A stretch of DNA of 64,000 nucleotides, from positions 1 through 64,000 of the forward strand of contig SUVQ01000007.1 of assembly GCA_015061905.1 (NCBI GenBank). Direction: 5' to 3'. The notes beneath the pieces were generated by a model, which had not been told where the DNA came from, ran no database searches, and was given only the letters and a program-made list of their open reading frames with translations. The position numbers were made by a program, and so were the translations under genes. How positions within the stretch are numbered: position 1 is the stretch's first letter; every line of letters starts with the position of its first letter. Below, in pieces: positions 55,041-62,239 of the stretch. Source of the stretch: Verrucomicrobiota bacterium (GTDB lineage: Bacteria > Verrucomicrobiota > Verrucomicrobiia > Opitutales > UBA953).

Positions 55041-55272
55041 TTGTGTAATTGGTGAAATTTGCGGATTTTTTTTCAAAACGTGCTTGACGGGCACGTTTTT
55101 TTTTTTGCGACAATCCGCACTGAAAATTGGGACAAATCGGCGGGAACGTCGCATGCGTTCCGGTTTTTACCCTCAAAAATCATTTTAACAATCACAATCA
55201 AACTTAATCATTATGAAAAAATACATCACACTCGCGGCTCTCCTCGCCGCCGGAACAACATTCGCTAACGCA
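55041..55272 (+). repeat. Cassette 5' block, copy 2
   Basis: Near-identical to 8871-9101, including the GGGAACG copy in the leader (55140) and the signal-peptide codons. Differences are mostly single bases, plus one base in the poly-T tract. Confidence 0.85.
55075..55113 (+). promoter_or_regulatory. Promoter or hairpin with poly-T tract, copy 2
   Basis: TTGACG (55084-55089) and GACAAT (55108-55113) are separated by 18 nt containing 10 T, one fewer than copy 1. The flanking AAAACGTGC / GCACGTTTT hairpin is conserved. Confidence 0.5.
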
Positions 55273-55887
55273 GAGGAGATTCTGCTTACACTTACGACTC
55301 CTGCTGGTAGTAAGCTCGAAAGCGGAAACAGCGGATTCGTATGGTCTGATTCAAGTGTTTCATCTCCGCTCGATTCGTGGAAACTTGAATTTACATTGAC
55401 AGATAAGTCGCTTGAAACAGGGGCGAAGTATCTCTTCGGAACCGAAAAAGATGCTAAAGGAGCTGCGGGCTATGTTCTTCAAACGACGAATGGAAATATT
55501 ACTTTCGGGTATAAGGACGAGGCGGCAGAAATTACCTTTGATTCAGTCGTTGAGGCAAATGTAGGTGTCAGTATTGCACTTTCTTTCGTTTTAGACGTTA
55601 ATGAGGAAGGTGTTTCCCAAGAAAGCGGAATATTTACATTGAAGGTGGGCGAATCTTCGGAAACATATTCCTGGAGTGCTTCTGAGAGCGGAAAAGTGGT
55701 TTCAAACACTCAGTTTGAAGGACGCGATGGTGGCACGCGCCTTTGGACAAATGGTGGGGCCGAAACGTTCTCGGGTATTTCGCTTACGAAATTGGACAAC
55801 AATGTCATCCCTGAGCCGTCGGCGTTCGGAATGCTTGCGGGCTTGGGCGCGCTTGCGTTGGTGGCATCGCGTCGCCGCCGCAAATAA
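55213..55887 (+). CDS. PEP-CTERM surface protein, cassette 2
   Basis: 224 aa. The signal peptide MKKYITLAALLAAGTTFANA is identical to cassette 1. The middle (about residues 21-195, EEILLTLTTPAGSKLESGNS and following) is beta-rich and unrelated to that of cassette 1; it resembles a lectin-like jelly-roll only in general pattern. The tail VIPEPSAFGMLAGLGALALV ... SRRRRK is the same sorting signal. An exosortase, not in this window, should process it. It has no GGGAACG copy in the coding region and is A+T-richer than the surroundings. Confidence 0.88.
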   Translation: MKKYITLAALLAAGTTFANAEEILLTLTTPAGSKLESGNSGFVWSDSSVSSPLDSWKLEFTLTDKSLETGAKYLFGTEKDAKGAAGYVLQTTNGNITFGYKDEAAEITFDSVVEANVGVSIALSFVLDVNEEGVSQESGIFTLKVGESSETYSWSASESGKVVSNTQFEGRDGGTRLWTNGGAETFSGISLTKLDNNVIPEPSAFGMLAGLGALALVASRRRRK

Positions 55888-56218
55888 TTTCTGTAATATA
55901 TTAATTCATAGATTATGGTTAGCGTTCCCGCGGCTCCGGTCGCGGGAACGTTTTTTTTCGCGCAAAGCCGCTAAGTCGCGAAGTTTTTAAAATTTAATTA
56001 AAAAAGAAACCACGAATGGACACGAAGTTTCACGAATGGTTTTAACGTAAAGAAGAAATCAGAATATTTGTGAAAATCTGTTTCATCTGTGGGAAAATAA
56101 ACCGCCAAAAAACTTTGCGTCTTAGCGTCTTCGCACGAGATTTTGAAGCTTGTATTAAGGATAATTTTGCTTTGCACACCAAACGTTATGCGGCGAAAAT
56201 TTCTTTTTGTTCGCACAA
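55809..56218 (+). repeat. Cassette 3' block, copy 2
   Basis: It corresponds to 9659-10080: PEP-CTERM tail, spacer, motif-built terminator and short-period repeats, ending near TTGTTCGCACAAACTTCAC. Confidence 0.82.
55923..55958 (+). terminator. Terminator built from an inverted GGGAACG pair
   Basis: CGTTCCCGCG pairs with CGCGGGAACG, extended by two further pairs around a TCCG loop, and eight T follow. Compared with 9773-9809 the stem is preserved although several bases differ. Confidence 0.92.
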
Positions 56219-56472
56219 ACTTCACCCGTTTTTTTTTTCGCGCAAAGCCGCTAAGTCGCGAAGTTTTTAAAATTTAATTAAAAAAGAAACCACGAATGGA
56301 CACAAAGTTTCACGAATGGTTTTAACGCAAAGAAGAAATCAGAATATTTGCGAGTATCTGTTTCATCTGTGGGAAAATAAACCGCCAAAAAACTTTGCGT
56401 CTTCGCGCGAGATTTTGAAGCTTGTATCAAAGATGATTTTGCTTTGCTCACCAAACGTTATGCGGCGAAAAT
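55951..56472 (+). repeat. Tandem direct repeat, two copies, 280-bp period
   Basis: Positions 55951-56202 and 56231-56472 are near-identical. Both run from TTTTTTTTCGCGCAAAGCCG through the CACGAA, ATCTGTTTCATCTG and GCGTCTT modules to CACCAAACGTTATGCGGCGA. The second copy lacks one 8-nt GCGTCTTA unit. The 676-bp gap between the PEP-CTERM gene and uvrA is filled mainly by this repeat. No gene was found. Confidence 0.85.
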
Positions 56473-56563
56473 TCGTGTTCCTTCGTGGTTTCTTTCCCCG
56501 GTTTTTCAAAATCTTTGCGTTTTTGGCTCGAAAAATGTAGAGATTCCAAAACGCTTAAACACT

Positions 56564-59500
56564 ATGAAAAATTTACCGGAAGCCATTCGGCTGCGCGGAG
56601 TGCGCCAAAATAATTTAAAAGGAATCGACGCGGACGTTCCCGTCGGGAAGCTCGTCGTGGTTACCGGACTTTCCGGGGCGGGTAAATCCTCGCTTGTCTT
56701 TGAAACGCTTCACGCGGAAGGACAGCGCCGCTACGTTGAAACGTTTTCGCCTTACACGCGCCAATTTCTCGAGCTTTTGCCCGAGGCGAGCGTCGACGCG
56801 GTGGAAAATGTGCGCCCGTCGATTGCGATTAAGCAGGGAAATTCCGTGAAAACGTCGCGCTCGACGGTCGGGACGATGACGGAGCTTTGCGATTGGATGA
56901 AAATTTGGTTCGCGCATCACGCCGAGCTTATTGATCCGGCGACGGGAACGCCGCTTCGGGCGTGGTCGCCCGCCACGGTTTGGTCGCATGCGCAGGAACG
57001 CTTTGACGGGGAACGCCTTGTCGTCGCGTTTCTTTTGGAGCGTCCGAAAAAAATACGCTGGCCGGAAATTTTACCGGAGTTCGTTTCGCGCGGGTTTACT
57101 AAAATTTTGGCAGAAAAAGAGCTTTTTGAAATCGACGACTTTCTGCAAAACCCGCAGACGGGAAAAGTCGGAAAAATTTTTGTGGTTGCCGACCGTATCC
57201 GAATTTCGGATACGGAGCGTTCCCGTTTCATCGAAGCGGCGGCATCGGCGATGAAGCTCGGCGGCGGAATTTTATTTCTTTTTAAAAAATGCGGGAACGG
57301 GAATTACGAAGAATGCGGCGCGTTTGCGGACAAACTGGTTTCGCCGAAAACACGCCGGCGTTTTCGCGAAGCGTCTCCGGCACTTTTTTCGTTCAATTCG
57401 CCCGTCGGCGCGTGCCCGCGTTGCCGCGGCTTCGGGCGCGTTATCGAAGTTGACTGGAAAAAAGTGATTCCCGACGAGACGAAAACGCTCGCGGAAGGCG
57501 TGTTTGCTCCGTTTTCCGGGGAAGTTTACGGCGAATCCCAGGCGGACCTGATGCGTGCCTGCCGCCGCAAAAAAATTCCGACAAATGTGCCGTGGAGCAA
57601 GTTGCCCGCCGAAACGCGGGAATACATTCTTGCCGGCGATGCCGATTGGACGGAGGCGGAATGGTCGTGCGGCTGGTATGGCGTGCGTCGATTTTTTTCG
57701 TGGCTTGAAAGCACGTCTTACAAAATGCACGTGCGCGTTTTTCTTTCTCGCTTTCGCGCCTACGTAAAATGTCCGGAATGCGCGGGAACGCGGTTTCGGG
57801 AAGAATCGCTTTGCTGGAAGTGGCGCGGGTTCACGCTCCCGGAATTGTATTCCAAAACCGTCGACGAATTGCTGGAGCTTACGGAGGATTTGCATTTCGC
57901 GACAAGCGAAACTTCCGCGCAGCGGGCGGAGGATGTCGCACTTGTCGAAACGCGCAACCGGCTCTCGTATTTGCGGGAAGTGGGCTTGGGCTATCTGACG
58001 CTTGACCGCCAGTCGCGCACGCTTTCCGGCGGAGAAACGCAGCGCGTGAACCTCACGGCGTGCTTGGGCGCGTCGCTTGCCAACACGCTGTTTATTCTCG
58101 ACGAGCCGAGCGTCGGGCTCCACGCGCGCGACCTCGGGAAAATGGTTTCGATTTTGCGGAGGCTTGTTTCCGGCGGGAACACGGTGGTGGTCGTCGAGCA
58201 CGATGAATCCGTGATGCGCGCGGCGGATTGGCTGATTGAAATCGGACCGAAGCCGGGCGCGGAGGGCGGAGAGCTGGTTTATTCCGGCGTTCCCGAAGGG
58301 ATTTTGAAATGCAAAAATTCCGTAACGGGCGCATGGTTGAGCGGTGCGCGCGTTCCCGCGCTCGCGAGTCCGGAAGCGGTTGTTCGCGGGAAAAAAACAC
58401 CGGAAATCAAACTTGCAAAAGTTTTTGCCCACAATTTGAAAAATTTTTCGGTTTCGTTCCCGATGCGCGCATTAGTCGGGCTTTGCGGCGTTTCCGGTTC
58501 GGGAAAATCGACTTTGCTGAACAATGTGCTCGCGCATTTTGCGGAGGATAAATCGGGCGTTCCCGCGGAAGATGATTTTGAATTGCCGCCGTTTAAATTT
58601 GAATCCGGCGAGCCGATAGCGGAAGTCGTTCTCGTGGACCAGTCTCCCGTTTCAAAAACGCCGCGCTCCAACACCGCACTTTATTCCGGGGTTTGGGAGC
58701 ACATTCGTAATTTACTTTCGGATACGGAAGAAGCGCAACGTCTGGGGCTGGCTTCGTCGCATTTTTCGTTTAACAGCGGCGACGGGCGTTGCCCGCATTG
58801 CGGCGGCGCGGGCTGGGAAGCGGTTGAGATGCAGTTTCTTTCCGACGTCCACGTCCCGTGTCCGGTTTGCGAAGGGCGGCGGTTTCGTCGTGAGGTGCTC
58901 GAATTTCTCTATAACGGGAAAAACGTGGCGGAAATTCTCGACTTTACGGTTTCGGAGGCGAAATCGTTTTTTGCGGGAACGCGAAAAATTGTTGAAAAAT
59001 TGGAGCTTCTCGAAAGTATCGGGCTCGGGTATTTGTCGCTCGGGCAACCTTTGAATACGCTTTCCGGCGGCGAGGCGCAGCGGCTCAAACTCGTTAAATT
59101 TCTTACGTCGATTGCCGCTCCGGAAAAAGGAAAGAAAAAAACGGAGCGCGGGAACGCCGGACGCCTGATTTTGCTGGACGAACCGACAACGGGGCTTCAC
59201 CGCGAAGACGTTTCTTTGCTCATTAAAATTTTGAAAAAACTCGTGGCGGCGGGAAATACGGTGGTCGTCGTCGAGCATCAGACGGATGTTTTGCTTGCCT
59301 GCGATTGGTTGCTTGAACTCGGACCGGAAGCGGGAGAAAAAGGCGGGAAACTCGTGGCGGCGGGAACGCCTTCGCAACTCGCGAACGGGAATACGGCGAC
59401 GGCTCCGTTTTTGCGCGAGGCGCAAAATGCTACGAAGAATTTCGCGCCCGGCTTTGTGCGGAACGCCGTGCCGGCGTCGCCGGAAAATGCCGCAGGGATT

Positions 59501-62206
59501 TCGCTTCGCGGCGTGCGCGAGCACAATTTGAAAAATGTTTCTTTGGAGATTCCGCATCGCGCGCTCACGGTGTTTACGGGCGTTTCCGGTTCGGGAAAAT
59601 CTTCGCTGGCGTTCGACGTGATTTTCGCCGAAGGTCAACGCCGCTTCATGGAATGTATGAGCGCGTATGCGCGTCAGTTCGTGGAGCAAATGCCGCGCCC
59701 CGACGCGGACGTGCTGACGGGGCTTCCGCCGACGGTTGCCATTGAGCAACGCATCACGCGCGGAAGCGCAAAATCCACGGTCGCGACGGTAACGGAAGTC
59801 GCGCAGTATCTGCGCCTTCTATACGCGAGAATCGGCGTGATGCACAATCCGCGCACGGGAACGCCGCTGGTCGCGGGAACGCAGGAGCAGGTGTGCGCGC
59901 GCGTTGCGGAAGTTTTAAAGTCTTGCCGCAAAAACGAAAAACTTTTGCTCGCGGCTCCGCTTATTCGCAATCGAAAAGGTCACCACCAACCGCTTGCAAC
60001 TTGGGCGATTGAACACGGTTATGAAAAATTGCGTATCGACGGAATCATTACGGAATTGAAAAATTTTAAGCCGCTCGATCGTTACAAAGAACACGATATT
60101 GAAGCGGTCGTCGCGGAGATTTCGGTCGCGGATTCCGGCGTGTTGAAAAAGGCGGTTGGAGAAGCATTGCGCCTCGGAAAAGGAATTGCGCTTCTTTTGG
60201 GCGCGCGCGGGAACGCTGTGGAGTGGCTTTCGCGGGAACGCATTGATCCGGAAACCGGAGAGGCTTTTCCGGAGCTTGATCCGAAAAATTTCTCGTGGAA
60301 TTCTCCGCGCGGCTGGTGCCCGGAATGCCACGGGCACGGGCGCGTGGTGGAAGCTTGGGGCGCAGAAGAAGATGCGCTCAACGACGATGCGCTTTCCGAT
60401 AAAGTTTCCCGGAAAATTTGTCCGGTTTGTCGCGGCGAGCGTTTGAATGCGCTTGCTCGCGCCGTTCGCATTTTTACCGACGAAAAAAAATGTGCGGCGG
60501 GAACGTCGTTTTCGCTTCCCGAATTGCTTGCGCTTTCTCCGGCGCAATTGCTTGATGTGCTGGAACATTTGAAACTGAACGCGCGAGACAAAGCCGTTGC
60601 CGCGCGCATCGTGCCGGAAGTGCGTTCCCGCCTGCGCTTCCTCGACGGAGTAGGGCTCGGTTATCTTACGTTGGATCGTGCGAGCAATACGCTTTCCGGC
60701 GGCGAAGCGCAGCGCATCCGGCTTGCGGCGCAACTCGGCTCGAACCTTTCCGGCGCGCTTTACGTGCTCGACGAGCCGAGCATCGGCTTACATCCGCGCG
60801 ATAACGTGCGCCTTATCCGCTCGTTGAAAGATTTGCGCGATCGCGGGAATACGGTGCTGGTTGTTGAGCACGACGAGGAAACGATGCGCGCGGCGGATTA
60901 TATTGTAGACATGGGACCGGGCTCGGGAACACAGGGCGGGGAAATCCTTTTTTCCGGCGCGCCGAAGCAGTTGTTGAAAAATGCGCAGGCAAAAAATTCC
61001 CGCACGGCGAAATTTTTATCGGCGGGAATTGCGCATCCGATGCGCGGCGCGTGGCGAAGCGTCGGGAAAAGCACGACGTTTGTTTCGCTTCGCGGCGCAC
61101 GCTTGCGCAATTTGAAGAATATCGACGTGAAATTTGCGGTCGGGCGGCTGAATGTCGTTTGCGGCGTTTCCGGCGCGGGGAAATCAACACTGGTTTCCGA
61201 TTTGCTTGCGCCGGCTCTTGCCTTTTCCGTATCTAAAAAAATAGATACGCTTACGGGCGAGCGTGCTTTGCGGGAACGCCTTATCGATGATGATTCCGGG
61301 AAAACCGCGTTTCGCGAGTTGCGCGGCGGGAACGTATTTCGGAAGCTGATTGTCGTCGACCAGGAGCCGATAGGAAAAACGTCGCGCTCGACTCCGGCGA
61401 CTTACATCGGCGCGTTTGACATTATCCGGCAGGTTTTTGCGACGCTTCCCGAGGCGCGTATGCGCGGGCTTTCCGCCGGATTTTTTTCGTTTAATACAAA
61501 AGGCGGGCGTTGCGAAACCTGTGCCGGTGCGGGGCGCGTGAAACTCGAAATGAATTTTATGCCGGATACGAGCGTCGTTTGCGAAGATTGCGCGGGAACG
61601 CGCTATTCTCCGGCGGTCGCGGATATTCGCTGGAACGGAAAAAATATCGCGGACGTGCTTGCGATGACGTTTGCGGAAGCGGCGGAGTTTTTCTCGTTTC
61701 ATAAAAAACTGCAGGAAATTTGTGCGCTGATGACGGAATGCGGTTTGGGGTATTTGACGCTCGGGCAGAGCTCGCCGACGCTTTCGGGCGGGGAGTCTCA
61801 GCGTTTGAAACTCGTCAGCGAATTGGTAACGGCGCTCCCGTCGTGGAAGGAACGCATGGGAAAAGCGGGCGCGGGAACGCCGCAGAAAAATTGCTATATT
61901 CTTGAAGAGCCGACAATCGGCTTGCATCAGGCGGACTGCGAAAAGCTTTTGCATTTGCTTCACCGCTTGGCGGACGAAGGGCACACGGTTATTGTGGTCG
62001 AGCATCACGCGGACGTGCTGGCGGAAGCGGATCATATTATTGAAATCGGACCGGAGGGCGGGAACGCCGGCGGTCGCCTGCTTTATCAGGGCGATTTGCC
62101 CGGGCTTGCAAAATTAACGGCGGAAGTTTCGCCCACGGCACCGTTTTTGCCGAAGCTCGGCGGGAACGCGCTTTCCGGTTGCGCAAATGCCGGCGGGGCG
62201 GTTTAA
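56564..62206 (+). CDS. uvrA: Excinuclease UvrA, four-ABC-module (double-length) form
   Basis: 1880 aa from the ATG at 56564; the frame is open upstream through repeat DNA. UvrA recognises DNA lesions in nucleotide excision repair. Four Walker A motifs occur: GLSGAGKSS (about 34), GVSGSGKST (about 641), GVSGSGKSS (about 1005) and GVSGAGKST (about 1533). Four ABC signatures pair with them: LSGGETQR, LSGGEAQR, LSGGEAQR and LSGGESQR (about 487, 832, 1376, 1740). Cys-rich zinc-binding pairs (CPRCRGFG, CPHCGGAG, CPECHGHG, CETCAGAG) are present. A normal UvrA has two modules in about 940 aa, so this is an internal tandem duplication acting as a covalent dimer, as in chlamydiae. All ATPase motifs look intact. 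Confidence 0.95.
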   Translation: MKNLPEAIRLRGVRQNNLKGIDADVPVGKLVVVTGLSGAGKSSLVFETLHAEGQRRYVETFSPYTRQFLELLPEASVDAVENVRPSIAIKQGNSVKTSRSTVGTMTELCDWMKIWFAHHAELIDPATGTPLRAWSPATVWSHAQERFDGERLVVAFLLERPKKIRWPEILPEFVSRGFTKILAEKELFEIDDFLQNPQTGKVGKIFVVADRIRISDTERSRFIEAAASAMKLGGGILFLFKKCGNGNYEECGAFADKLVSPKTRRRFREASPALFSFNSPVGACPRCRGFGRVIEVDWKKVIPDETKTLAEGVFAPFSGEVYGESQADLMRACRRKKIPTNVPWSKLPAETREYILAGDADWTEAEWSCGWYGVRRFFSWLESTSYKMHVRVFLSRFRAYVKCPECAGTRFREESLCWKWRGFTLPELYSKTVDELLELTEDLHFATSETSAQRAEDVALVETRNRLSYLREVGLGYLTLDRQSRTLSGGETQRVNLTACLGASLANTLFILDEPSVGLHARDLGKMVSILRRLVSGGNTVVVVEHDESVMRAADWLIEIGPKPGAEGGELVYSGVPEGILKCKNSVTGAWLSGARVPALASPEAVVRGKKTPEIKLAKVFAHNLKNFSVSFPMRALVGLCGVSGSGKSTLLNNVLAHFAEDKSGVPAEDDFELPPFKFESGEPIAEVVLVDQSPVSKTPRSNTALYSGVWEHIRNLLSDTEEAQRLGLASSHFSFNSGDGRCPHCGGAGWEAVEMQFLSDVHVPCPVCEGRRFRREVLEFLYNGKNVAEILDFTVSEAKSFFAGTRKIVEKLELLESIGLGYLSLGQPLNTLSGGEAQRLKLVKFLTSIAAPEKGKKKTERGNAGRLILLDEPTTGLHREDVSLLIKILKKLVAAGNTVVVVEHQTDVLLACDWLLELGPEAGEKGGKLVAAGTPSQLANGNTATAPFLREAQNATKNFAPGFVRNAVPASPENAAGISLRGVREHNLKNVSLEIPHRALTVFTGVSGSGKSSLAFDVIFAEGQRRFMECMSAYARQFVEQMPRPDADVLTGLPPTVAIEQRITRGSAKSTVATVTEVAQYLRLLYARIGVMHNPRTGTPLVAGTQEQVCARVAEVLKSCRKNEKLLLAAPLIRNRKGHHQPLATWAIEHGYEKLRIDGIITELKNFKPLDRYKEHDIEAVVAEISVADSGVLKKAVGEALRLGKGIALLLGARGNAVEWLSRERIDPETGEAFPELDPKNFSWNSPRGWCPECHGHGRVVEAWGAEEDALNDDALSDKVSRKICPVCRGERLNALARAVRIFTDEKKCAAGTSFSLPELLALSPAQLLDVLEHLKLNARDKAVAARIVPEVRSRLRFLDGVGLGYLTLDRASNTLSGGEAQRIRLAAQLGSNLSGALYVLDEPSIGLHPRDNVRLIRSLKDLRDRGNTVLVVEHDEETMRAADYIVDMGPGSGTQGGEILFSGAPKQLLKNAQAKNSRTAKFLSAGIAHPMRGAWRSVGKSTTFVSLRGARLRNLKNIDVKFAVGRLNVVCGVSGAGKSTLVSDLLAPALAFSVSKKIDTLTGERALRERLIDDDSGKTAFRELRGGNVFRKLIVVDQEPIGKTSRSTPATYIGAFDIIRQVFATLPEARMRGLSAGFFSFNTKGGRCETCAGAGRVKLEMNFMPDTSVVCEDCAGTRYSPAVADIRWNGKNIADVLAMTFAEAAEFFSFHKKLQEICALMTECGLGYLTLGQSSPTLSGGESQRLKLVSELVTALPSWKERMGKAGAGTPQKNCYILEEPTIGLHQADCEKLLHLLHRLADEGHTVIVVEHHADVLAEADHIIEIGPEGGNAGGRLLYQGDLPGLAKLTAEVSPTAPFLPKLGGNALSGCANAGGAV

Positions 62207-62239
62207 TTCTCCGCATAACTTTTTTTTTTCGTAAAACCT

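Noticed and set aside
8673-56414. CRISPR-like arrays in the short-period repeats
   Set aside because: Units are only 8-10 nt, degenerate and without unique spacers of constant length. No cas gene is present.
55951-56472. Insertion sequence or integron cassette near the tandem repeat
   Set aside because: No transposase or integrase frame, no terminal inverted repeats and no target duplication were seen.
56564-62206. Double-length UvrA as an assembly artefact or frameshift fusion
   Set aside because: The two halves are clearly diverged, all motifs are intact in one frame, and double UvrA is known from chlamydiae.
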